This document shows positions 45,601-58,000 of a stretch of 64,000 nucleotides of DNA, one piece after another. Numbering within the stretch: the stretch's first letter is position 1; every line of letters starts with the position of its first letter. A program made the translations under genes and the position numbers. The stretch spans positions 248,001-312,000 of the forward strand of contig JAGYVD010000009.1 of the NCBI GenBank assembly GCA_021209875.1, in the 5' to 3' direction. This DNA comes from Rosellinia necatrix (taxonomy: Eukaryota; Ascomycota; Sordariomycetes; Xylariales; Xylariaceae). Under the pieces are notes generated by a model. That model saw only the letters and a list, made by a program, of their open reading frames with translations. It searched no databases and was not told the origin of the DNA.

Positions 45601-48600
45601 AAACATGAGAATTTGCCTTGGAAGTAGAGGGCCGCCCTTTCATTTGGACAGGACTGCCTAGCTAAGAAATGGTCTGATTCGACGCGACGGGATGCAGGAT
45701 GACCAGGTGCGCCATTTAGATTGTAAAGCTGGTCCTGGACCCGGTATATGGCATTGCTACCACTCCCACCTGACTGTTTATGAGGGGGATCAGGCATATG
45801 CGTGCACCTGTTACAGTTGAGGTGCATTGGAAGGCTTGCTGCCTACGCCTCACATGGGGCTGGAAACTCTATTGAATTACGGCTGCTATATCCTGGTGCC
45901 TGATCCAAAGAACGGATCATATGTAGGCTCCGGCGCCAAAAAGGGAGGATGCATCGAGCTGGGGTGGGCGAAATGCAACTCCAAGAGCTGGGAGTCCTGC
46001 TACGCGTAGATATTGGATAGGTGATGTCTCACAAAGGGTTGATAACATGCATATGATCCCAACGCAGCGTTAGGGCCTCTTGTCGGGGTGGCCTGGCACT
46101 ACTTAGATCAGTCTGTGAAGCGAAGTTTCGTCACCTGGATGAGGCTGATCACAGAAAAGAAATTCGTCGATCCACGATAAACCCCACGAGAACATGGGCG
46201 GGGATTGTGTGTGTAGTATAATTTCTAGGCTAAGGGCTCCCCATGTCCCGGCAATGGCGTGAGGGCTGGGGAGAAATGCTTTTGTTTGACCTTCCAGGGG
46301 GATCCCGTGGCTGCGATGAGAAACACCCTCTGTGTCGCGACCCGTCAGCCACGCAAGGGAGGTCGGAACGGTGATCATATTCTAACAGTCAGCTCGAGCG
46401 CCTAGACTCGGTTACTGCACGACGGCCAGCTAATGTCCACTATGTACGGCACTGTAGATTTTGCTTCTTTCTCGTTTGCCGATGGGATCGTCGGTCCACT
46501 AGTCGATACTGGGCGCCATACAAGCCGCTTCGAATTTCTGCCAAGACCGTTGTAATGTAAGCGAGTGGACTGGTAGGTAAGACTTACCGACAGGGGTGAG
46601 GGCTCTTGAGAAATTACCGAAACCGGTTCTCGCCCATTGGATTCAAGCCATCCGTCACATTTCATCTCCCGCAATAATCACTTTTCCTGCCTTCTCGTCG
46701 GGGCAAACCGGTATCTTGTAGTCGGATCTCGAATTCCCTCGGTCGGCTCCAACATGTGCGGACGTGGTTTCGGGGGCTGCGTCTTCGACTGCTGGTCGGA
46801 GCCGTCAAAGCGCGAATCGCCTGGTTCGCTTACCCTTAGCTCAAACGAACTTTGCTATATCGGAGGTGGGAGGTCGAGCTCGATGCTGTCCTTCGAAAGA
46901 GTTGGTGGGTGACGTGTATGCTGCAGGCAAGCGAACACTGCGTGCATCACTGCAAAAAAGGAATTAGTGGTTGCTCTCTTGCCTCTGCCTCCCAGGAGAG
47001 GGGAGATATGTTTTGTCGTCGTGGTCATGAGGGCCTTCGCCAACGAAGTGTGCCTTGGCGGCAGCGGCCAAGGTGCTTTTCTTTCGGATGATCTACCACA
47101 TCTAGCGATCGTTCTATCGGGTGTCGGTGAGGGTCGCTGAGTCTGAGCTGAATAAGGAAGATGTATTGGCTATGCTTGGCCGGGCGGTCATTGCAGTCTG
47201 CTGCTAAGTGCGCTGGCGAACGTCATCTTTTGGCATGTAATGATATCCATCCCTGGATCGATCTCCATTTATCCGTGACCCTTGCTCCCGAAGGGTCCCA
47301 GCCCAACGGTCTGGGTTGAGGGTCTTGGCAAGTGTAACCGCTGAGGAAACTCTGTAGTGCTACGGTAGTGCACATGTATGGTAAGTAGAATGGTTCTTGT
47401 GAGCATTCCCCGCGCACCGATCTGGCCCGCAGATGATTCCACGGCCCTTGTCTCTCTTCAATACGGATTCTGACACTGAAGATCTCCGCCTCTGTTCCCT
47501 CCCTCGATTCCCTCCCTCGATTCCCTCCCTCGAGGTCGTTTCGGTCATGGGCCGTATCTCTTCCATGAGCTCGCAAACTACAGACGGGTCGAGTTCGTCA
47601 TAGGTGACCGGAATCAGACCAAAGCTTGCTGATACGAGATGCTAATATTAATCCGGCTTAGCTGGGCTAGACACGTGCACACGGGTACGTGCTAATAACT
47701 CACATAGACTAGGTATTTCCTACTTGGTTTTCTTGGATGCTCGTGAGAAAGTAGTCTGTTACTAGCTACGTCTCTCCTGCTCCACCTAAGACCCGGCAAC
47801 GATTATCCGGGTTGCCATCGCCTTTGCTTTGATTTGCGTATGCGTGCGAGGAAATTCGGACATAGCCCATGCAACACCAATATCAGTCCAAACTAGCCAG
47901 TGGAACTCTGTTTAAAAGAAAAAATTAATAATAATAAAATAATAAAAAAACTGTCTTTTAATAAATAGATAAACTTTTTGGTAAAAATAATAACTAGATA
48001 AACTTAAAAGGCCGTAGACATGTCTATATTCAGATCCGGCAGATGGCTTCTACTCTTGGTGTCGTAATCATGCGATGCCCATTGGAGAGACAGAAACATG
48101 CGAAATAGACATATATGATGTGGTTTGTGAGCAGTTGTTGTATACTCTGGCTGAACAGACCTGCAATAGGATATTCCTGCATGGGAGAACTGCAGTGTTG
48201 AGGCGTTCGGTCATAGCTGTCAGTCAGGGGCGGTAGTACGCCACTGGGACGAGGCTCTTGATTCAAGTACCCCGAGTGCCCTCTCGCCGGGAGATAGTCT
48301 TCCATGATCCGGTCGGATGCTCTTTGGGCATATCCTCGTAGTTAGCCGAGGAGGTAGTCTAAACGATTGTAGTTTCGTATAAGTCCCTGTCGAATTGCCG
48401 CTGCTGCAGGTATCGTATCTAACGGAAAGAGGAAGACTTCGCCTGGTTTATTTATTAATTGGCATACGTTAGTGATATAGGGGCGTAGGCATATCATACG
48501 GTGCATTCGATTACCATCCATCTAAATAGTGTACATGTTCGGTAGGAATAAAAACGTCTCCACGTATCTGGTAGAAATCGCCACATCAGGCCACATTGCA

Positions 48601-51600
48601 GCCAGAACGACCAAATAAATGAGAAAACAAGGTGGGGCCGAAATGAAGCTTTAATCCGATTTGCTTGGTCATGTAGTCAGATGAACGTAGCATGGGCCAT
48701 ACGGAACCCCGGGCTTGGTGCCAACGCTCCTCGATGTGAGTGTCTATCTAGTAAGTGCTGAGAGCCAGGTCATCGGGAACGGATTATATGGATGCTAAGG
48801 GTGTGGTGGCGTGTGCTTATACACAGTAGCTTGACCCCTAGCTCTCGTCATGGGGGTGACTGAAGGTAGTTCCGTGTGATAGTAGCTAGAGGAGAGAGTC
48901 ATCTCTCCTCCCACATGCATATCTGCACTGATCAACATTCACTTATTACTTGCAGGCAAGGCTTTGGCCCTGCAAACCTAGGCGCGCCTCCGACTAGATC
49001 ATCTACTCGAGCGGCGGGGACAAAGTATGCAAACCTCGCAGTTTTGTCTAGTACTAAGCTTCACGTTGACGCTATCGTCACATAAACGGTGAGTGATTGA
49101 GATTACCTAATAGTCAGTGCTTGAATAGTGACAACTCGGAGTATTTCAACGTGGCCGTCTTTTTATCTCTCGTGTCCTATTCTAGCACCGATACCTCATC
49201 ACGGTCGTATCCATTACATGGACGCGAAGACCGAGAAGCCCAGTCGCGGTATCGTAATTCATTAGGGGAATGTACCATAGTCTATGCCGTTAGGTTAAAC
49301 TGCCCCTGGTCTAAATCAAGGTGTTGCGGAGAGGGTTTGGAGTTATTAGCAAAGCTGGGTTTTTTGGTAGATGAGCGTAGCCGAGATTGTATCATCGAAA
49401 TCAAACATATATTGGCGCGCTCCCCAAGATAAGTTGCGGAGTTCTCTGACTATGTTGGCACATCATTGCATCCAGAACCCTCCTGTGCAGATCACCACCC
49501 TAGCTGAGATCGACAAGCTAGATGACCTGCACGGGCCACACATCTATCGTAGCAGTTGGTCCGTTCTGCTCGGCATGTATATTGTATATTCTTGCCTTTA
49601 TTATGGGATGCAAGGGTCGTGTCTGGGGCCTAGAATGTCGGTGACATGAGTGAACTACACCATCGCCCGTCGCGGCTTCGGCCGGGATACTCTTTCACTC
49701 CAACCCAAGTTCTAGTTACCCCGGGCGAATAGGTCAGCCGAGAGACACCACCTTTCTCTCAAAAACGGCGGGCTGGTAAACTTGGCTCCAAGCACCATTG
49801 GATGGCCATGATCGACGAATCGGCATCGAAACATGCGGCATCTGGTGGGACAAGATCAGCGTGGCGTCGCATTAGTTTCCCTCGCTTAAGAATACATAGT
49901 TAATTAGCCCAACGGCACCTGCGACTCGATCGAACAAGACAGAGGGCCACGATTAAGCAGCTGACGGCTGCAACTCGCTTCATCCGCGATGGAACAAGGG
50001 TGGCGGCAACCTACAATGTAGGAGAGACGTACCTCCTTGTAGTTAGTTAGCCAGGAGGAGTTATTTCGCCGTGCCTTGCGCAGTTGCTTCATATGCCCTC
50101 GGCCTCGCTGTCCACGCCAGCCTTATCATGCACACATTTGGAAGCACGAAACGCTCTAGTTACCAGTTTTCGTCCCACCGGCTGCTTCTATACAGTGACC
50201 GATGATTTTTGGCGATAGTTATACGGGTGTCGGAGTACCTGGCTTGCTCGGTACTATGCAAGTATGCATGTATCGATCAGCAACCAGGATGACGTCCAAA
50301 AGCGGCCGAGGTAGCTCCGCATCCTTAATTTTCCCTGAGGCTGGACTTGCTCTAGAGGACGGAGGTGGCCTGAGAGACGCAGAAAAAGAAACGCCACGGG
50401 CGGGTGACGATCCCACTCAAGCCAGCCCTGTCAGGACGGGATAACAAGGGTTTGCTACCCCCAGCCTCTAATACTTCAACGGTCACCAAAGCCTTACGAG
50501 GTGATAACCCAATATGGCTAGGCTTTGATACCAGTCCTAATAAGGTATAAAGCCCAGCAAGTTTGCCCAATAACTTATAACTTGGCGCATGACCCATGTT
50601 GATTACGAAGATGGCACGTATCCATCAGCTAAGATGAGGGGAGAATACTACAGGCCTGCGACGCGTACTCAACCTCCCGTCTGACGTATTATATTATACG
50701 GCGCTTGCTCGTTGGTTGGCCCTGCTATATTTCCCACGTGAAATATGGCATTTCCCCCGGCTAGGTTGGCACCTAGCGGCTAACATTCGGCATACTGTAT
50801 AGGTATGGCCATCATCGAGCGCTCGGACTCACGCTAGAATCCGGGACATATAGTGTTAAGATGAGCTTGTAAATCTCGGGTCTCTGTCTTCTAAATGTTA
50901 TCTGTATCGCCTTCCCCTGGGATCGTGTCCATGGGTCGAATCGGTGTAGCGGTGTGGCACTACGGCGGCTACTTTTGCATTCAGAATAAAGGACATGGTG
51001 TGGTTTGCTATTCAGTTATAAGCTCACCAGGACGCGAATACTGTTTATTTTGGTTTCGGTGCCTTGGTTTCCAAAAGCGCCTCCGAGAAAAGAATAACCT
51101 GGCACCTGTATGCAGGTGGCTATTTGAACAATCGTAGTTCTCTTCCCCCTTCCCCTCCCGGCTTGTCACTATTATACGGCCATCGTGGCTGGGGGAGACG
51201 GTGGTAGGTGTATAATGTACGCAATGGCAGGTGTCATCACACTTCGGTTTCCGGCGAATGGTCAGGTGCTAGACGAATAATTGAGGTCCTGCAGCTCATG
51301 TCTCACATATAATTTGCACTTCCGCATGAATTGCGCCGGGCATGGCTCCCTTGAAGCACCGCTGGGGGTTTGCCCAAGATCTCGACTTTTCTGTCGTCCT
51401 GTCAATCAGGCGAGTTAGGCGAATATACCGAGGGATGCCAATGCCAATATAATGCGAGGACCGGCGGCTATCCTGCCTAAGCTGTCTATGGCGAGTATAC
51501 GCCATCGTCCCACAGAGGAACGCTGCAAGTTTGAGGGAAGTCCCCCAGTTGAGGCGGCCATAAGCTCCCGCAAGGATTCATAGGGGCCACATACTAAATT

Positions 51601-54052
51601 CTCGTCGATGTTCAGTCGCAACCCCCCGCCAGGCTCTCCAGACTGCCCTGCACAAGAGGTTGCCCCTCCCACTGGCACTATCCGTTCCACTGGTTACCCT
51701 TGATATGGCACTACAGAGGATGGGTTGTAGCCTTCCCAAGCACGATGCGCAAATGCTATAGTATATCTTTACGACTAGCCACTGCCTTGATACTGTAAAG
51801 ATTCATTTTAATATCCGTTTGCCCCAAGGTACATCTGCCATACCAACGAGACATTAGTTCAAAACCTCCCAGCGGATGATGAACTACTATACCAACAAGG
51901 GGCTCTAGAACCCAAGTGACTCCTACAATATCAATGATGTTATCTATGACTTGTATTATACCGAGACGTAGGTTTAATTTGTCACGATAACTTCGACGAC
52001 AATCATGGCAAACCACAAGGAGTACCAATAATAATGATGATGATAATACCCCCCATACCGTCCTTCCGGATCCCCCATCAAGAATCCAAGTACTCAGAAA
52101 TGGCAGATAACACCGAATTATGCTGACAACCGCGATTTGGCGAGCTATGCATTGTTGTCTTAAAGTTCATAAATTCTACTACTCACAATCGAAGAAACTA
52201 ATTCCCACGCCTAACATATAGTACTGGTTTGCGAATATTCTGCACTATAAATAGCTAGTCAGACTCAACTTTACCCACTATGCCGAACTTGTTTAATACC
52301 CTGTTGCCGCCACCTGACCTAGGTTGTGTGCTGTAGTTTTTGTATCGTTAGCTCCAAGCCTACAGTTACAGTATTTATGTACGCCATTTCCGTAGTAGCG
52401 ACTATGTATCCGATATATGTCTTAGAGGGTAAACAATCTATATATGTATCTATATACTTACCGTGACTGCATTGATCAATAGAACAGACTGCACTACCAA
52501 AGCTAGTCTGGAGGTCTTCTCCATATTAGTAGTACCAAGCATCGTACGTCTTCGGTCGCTTCGCCTTATCCCCATGAGTCCTAGTATAGTACGTGTTATG
52601 CTTCACGTGCAATAAGTCTAATTAAGGCCACCCAAGGAGTTCGTGGATTCTTCGGAGGTAGATCGCGGCAACTTCCCGAGCCGATGGCTCCCTGATGCAA
52701 TCTGTTTCTGGCACCCGACAAGTCAACCCAGGATCGCTAAGGTACATGGTTAGGGAGGAACCATCCTCAGCATGGGGGCGAACAGATCGAAACATGCTGC
52801 AACAAAGGCAGCGGTCATCCGAAGTCTGACGAGTGCATGGTATGTGTGACGTCTTCACCCGTGGGGATGAACGGCATAAGAATACCTCAATAATCCGGTC
52901 ACAGCAGGAGGCGGGCCACGCCTGGGCAGCCGCCTGAGCATCGCAGGGGTGGAAGCCTTTGCGGCGTCAACCGTCATCAGTCCCAAGAAAGTCGAGTCGA
53001 GTATCGTCTCAAGTCCCCCGGTCGCCTATCCCCTGCCTTAAGGTCGTTTGGGCTAGGACCATGCCCCAAAACACCTCGAGGCAGGGGTTAGTGACCGGCT
53101 AGCCGGACGGCACTATACCCCCGAAGGGGCAATGGTGGCCCGAGAACATTATACGCTACACCCACACTCTTTCACTGGTTCTGATCTGTTGTGTGTAGCG
53201 GTACAGTAGTTCGGATGACAAGGACTCGATTCCTCACTACCAATAGTACTAATTTGGCTCCGGCACCTATGTACACGGCAATACTAATCATAGCTACAGA
53301 ATCACGCAAGTCTTGTTGGCTCTGTTTGTTGGTTCTGTTCGCTAGCTCTATGTACTTGTCGATGCATACACGCACAGCGGTACTGGGTGATCGTTTGACC
53401 TTGGGCGATCCTTGGTGAGAATCCCGGCCAGGCTCATTCCCGCATCCTGTCCCTCATCGTCTCCATCAGATCTCGGCTCTGGTGGGATCTGGTACGTACC
53501 GTGACTGACTGGTGCTGCCCGCTGCGACTTCGACGCGGGTGAGCTTGCAATCCCTGCCAGCATCCCCATCACTACAGAGTCCTCGCCCCCCTCTTCCATT
53601 AAAAGGAGGCGCTATAAAAACAAAATGCCCCTGCTGTTGATGCAGGAGTACTTTCGATACTGGTGATCGACTGTTGTCACCTTCGTCCCAGGTCTGTCAT
53701 GGCCCATGTCTAATTTGTAACAGCTTTCTCCAGGGATTCACATTAGATTGGCGCATGATTGTCTTCATCTTATACACATATCCGGGAGATCTGATGGAGA
53801 CATCTAGCGTCACCTCGCTTCCATCCCATCCCATCATATTTAACTACCCACACTCCCTCGTCCTACCGCACCATATTGGATCCCTCTTGAGTCAAGATAT
53901 ATCGAGATACATGGAAACTACTCATTAACGAACAATACGAATAACTGAAAGACGCCTGTATAAACGCACAATTTCGACGACTACAATCACCGTTATTTAT
54001 TAATACTGTCGGTCATTTGGGAACTCGACGTTTTAGTCATTGGAAGATAAAG
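42661..54052. other. 11-kb region with no convincing gene
   Basis: Intermediate base composition, not extremely AT-rich, yet without any long or domain-bearing frame on either strand. I saw no transposon protein, terminal inverted repeat, rRNA or tRNA. A group of consensus 5' splice sites on the minus strand lies at 45055-45445, and a 13-nt tandem repeat at 47495. The right end is the promoter of the C2H2 gene. Confidence 0.5.
47495..47533. repeat. 13-nt tandem repeat, three perfect copies
   Basis: The unit TTCCCTCCCTCGA occurs at 47495-47507, 47508-47520 and 47521-47533 without mismatch. Confidence 0.95.
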
Positions 54053-55037
54053 ATGGCGACGGCCATGTATGCGAACCAGCCTGGTGCTCACTATGGATAT
54101 CCTCAGCCACCGCCGTCTCCCCCAATGGACGAGACTGCTAAATGCTCTCTCCCATCGATTTCGAATTTATTAGTGATGGCTGATGCCGGGTCGCCGACAT
54201 CTGAACACTCCCCTCAGTCACAGCCAGGTATAACTCCTTGTCCCAAACGTGAAGCGTTTAAAGCTAAGATCGAGAATAGCATCGTCAACAAAGGCAGAGA
54301 CGCGGCCGAACTCATCTCATTACTCAAGCAGTGGGCCTTCTCGCGCCGCTCTACCTCCAACACCACCCATGACCACGGATGCATCATTTGAGGGATACAA
54401 CTCACCTTCAACCAAGTCACTTACCCAAGTCCCGGTAATATCTAACTACTATTACGAAACGACGCCCCCGGTAGAGGATGTACACCGCCAACACATGAAC
54501 CCGGCCGTCTCACGGTTGCCAATGCAGTCTCAGTCGTATTCGCCCCAAGCCTTCGCATCATCGTACTTAAATCAAGCCGCAATACCTACCTATTATGCCC
54601 CGCCGCTGCCTCCGGCTCAATCCCATATATCTGGGCTGTTCTACCAGAGACCATTGCCGCAGGTATGTAAAAGTCATCATTTCCCGTTAGAGCACCGAAT
54701 TGTGATGCTGACTTGTTTATAGAGCTTTCCTCCCCTCCCTGTTGCTGTGTCATTAGCCCCGTCATCGGGGGCTAGCCTATGGCAACATCATCATTACATC
54801 TCACCATCGTCTGCAGCATCTTTCCCTCAGTCTCAAGATCGCTACATCTGCCAGACTTGCAACAAGGCCTTTTCGCGGCCCAGTTCCTTGCGGATCCACA
54901 GTCATTCTCATACTGGGGAGAAGCCTTTCAAGTGCCCCCACGCAGGTTGCGGGAAAGCCTTCAGTGTTCGAAGTAATATGAAGCGACACGAACGTGGATG
55001 CCACAGCTTTGAGAGCGGGAATTCCTCTTTACGTTAA
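54053..55037 (+). CDS. C2H2 zinc-finger transcription factor, CSP-1-like
   Basis: Exons 54053-54227, 54298-54662 and 54723-55037 (introns 70 and 60 nt; branch sites GTCAAC and GCTGAC) join to 284 residues. The N-terminus has a Tyr/Pro-rich stretch (HYGYPQPPPSPP) and the motif KCSLPSISNLLVMADAGSPTSE. The middle is a Ser/Pro/Gln-rich activation- or repression-type region. Two adjacent C2H2 fingers close the protein. Finger 1 has Cys223, Cys226, His239 and His243; finger 2 has Cys251, Cys256, His269 and His274, with the linker HTGEKPF. This layout resembles Neurospora CSP-1, a conidiation and light/clock-linked repressor; the assignment rests on memory. The first intron is supported because its removal restores SQPETRPNSSHY. 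It stands alone between two long gene-free stretches. Confidence 0.88.
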
Positions 55038-58000
55038 TCCCCCGACCGACAAACTAAACGAGCGATCTACATTTCGATACCACCCTGGTTTTTGTTTATT
55101 TATCAGCGCCGGTTTGTTCTAAGGAAGGATACGAGCTGGAAAGAAAGTTCCTACGATACCAACTCGATTTCGAATGATGTTTACGGCTATCAATAATGCC
55201 ACAAAATTACTTTACTTTGTCGCTTTAATCCGGCAATGAACGGATGGGAGAAGCGTAAGGGGAACTGGACCGATGGATATGATACCACCCCTTTGCATGA
55301 TAACGGCGTGAGGGATATTGGAGAAGCATATGGATGGCGTTATATTACGGGAGAGGGGGGAAACTCGTGACATTAGAGGCCCGCTGATTTGACCAGGCGG
55401 GTTCTTGATTTATTTTTAATGTATATAACAAAGTATACCGATGGGTCGGCTGTATCAGTAAACCGCAAGCATACGGCGGGGTGGACGCCCTGAAGCTTGG
55501 TATTCCACGTGTTGGGATTCCAGACACTTCTGATCAATACCACTTGTCCTAACATCAAACAATTGAAGCAAGCGTCTCAAATGTCCACCTTTCGCTTCTA
55601 CACAGTGGCTTCAATTTCTGATAATATACAGCTACTTTTGAGGGAATAATGAAGGGGAACAGTAGCGGCACGTAGCCTCAAGGCGCCCAGCAGCCTAGCC
55701 TAGCCAGACCGGTTTGCACGGTCCACACTGCCAAAGCGACCAGAAACGCCTCGGGAGGCGGGTGGGATGTGGCGGCATGGTGACAGCTCTGTTGCCGGGA
55801 TCTCTGTCGATTGGGAGGGGAACAGATCTACGATGGCAAGGCCCAAGATGGCTAGGCACTCTACCATTTCAACGGATGGTAATAAGAATAAGAATAGTTA
55901 ATAATAATAATAATAATAAAATACGTGCTACACTACGAACTCATGCTATCGGATTCCAAAATCAAAACTCTCACGCCAGTTTATCTTGGACTAGTAAAGT
56001 CGACATTACCCTTAGCGGTTTAGATTTCTGTTGAGGCATCAGCCGTTGTCGAATTACTGTGTGCCTAATCTCGTAATGATTATCAAAGAGGGTCTTGATC
56101 AGCATGCCTCGCCCAAGAATCTCCGACACCAGAACTAATTAGCAAGATAAAGCGATCGCACTACGCTACACTCGGACTTAATCAATCGAGGCTAAGCCAA
56201 GGCTCGGAAATTACCACACTCCTGGATTCTGTTCTTGAGCCCTCTAGAGCCACTTCCAACCTTAGAGTTCCTTACAGCACTTGCACACTATCGCTCTCTG
56301 CTCCGGATATAGTAATACTTGTTGTCGATCATCGAGCTTTCATGCATGTACCACTCGAGTATTGATAAACCCACCCGAACCACGGGGTTACGGCTGGGAC
56401 CAGCTTTTAGTGTATTCTGCACACCAGGTTAGGGGCTTCCTCTACCAAGCACACCAGTGTGGTTGATTGCAGCAGCGACTCTCGTTCTTGAGCCTCTTGG
56501 CGGTTGACAGCCAGGGCTAAATACATATCACGCGATGCTTCTCACGCCAAATGGATAAGGGAACTTGGCCTTAGGGCGCATGGGACAAAAGCGCTAGACT
56601 ATTCATGAATATTCATTCGTATGCTTGTACCAGGGGACATCTATGCACAATGGTCAATGGTCAATGGTGTTCTGCTTATGTATATCCTATTTTATTACAC
56701 AGGCAGCGCAGGGTACAGTAGTCTACAAGCTAACCCAACGCTCAATCATCTTGGCTTCTTCTACCGGTATCCTCTTCGTAGTTACCATGTCCGTGCTTTA
56801 CCGAACAAGCACTGCTTGAGCGACCTACCCGATACGGGCCTGTCCGCCCAAGGCGAGGCTCGGGACCCAATGCGACCAACCCACACTCTGGAGAAGCGAC
56901 GCAGCTTTTCAGCCAGACATATCGGATAAGGGTACATGGTATTTGCGGGTGGCCAAACCCATGACTCCATTCTGGGACCTCCCTGCCAAAGACCTGCTAT
57001 GCTTCGCAGTCCCGGGATCGATGATGGTTCCAGCGTGCAGGAAATCCGACCACGTCACGACTAACGACGTCCGGACATCCCTGTGCTCTGTATACATACT
57101 TACACTACAGTATGTACATATGTGGTTGGCATGAGAGACTACATTCCCTGTTTGGGTGAATGGGGTTCTCTGTCACTTTCATAAACAAGCCTGATCCTTG
57201 AAAAGGACCCCTGACAGCCTGTCAGCAACCGAGAAATCCAACCGATTTTTCACTTTCCCGCTCTGACGGACCGTTAGCCACGTTTTGGTATTTGCCCATT
57301 AATATCTCCCCACGGGCCGTCCTGGCAGGCAACCCAGCCGCCAATGTACCAGGTAGCGATCGCCCCATTTCCGTGCCATGGTGAGTAGCTTGTTGACTCG
57401 TCAACTCACAAGACAACCGCATTAGTTTGAATATTGCCCATTCTAGGATCTTAGTACCGGCAAACCCCGCAATATATAAGCTTTCAAGGGGAGTCCCTCA
57501 CCGTCACACGGATCACTTCTCGATTGGGACCAAGGTTAACCCGTTATTTGTATTGTCCGTCTTCCAGTGTGAAGTACTAACTAGTAGGCAACCGGAAATG
57601 CAGAAATCCAGGTACAAGCATCTTCCTCCGTCAAAAACAGTTAGGACCTCGTCTCCGACGCAGGGCGGGAGAGATTAGTGCTCTTCCTTCCCTACGCCAA
57701 TCTCATCCAGAACTATACACGACTAGACTGTTGTTATGATTTGTGCAAGCGACCGTACCAAGCTCGCCAAGTTTGGTGTAGTAGCATCAGAGTATCCCAA
57801 GTTCCCGCCCTTCTGGATCGACCCGTGGCGTCACCCAGCGATTTCTCATTTCGATTTCCCTACACACAAAGCCATTGGCTCGGCTAAAGCGCCGCTGTCA
57901 CCGGATGTCGTTCCAACATCTTCCGCGTCTGAGGATCGACACTTCTCCGTTTCGGCGTCCACTGCTCGTACACACATGCGCGTAGATCTTCTTAGTGCCT

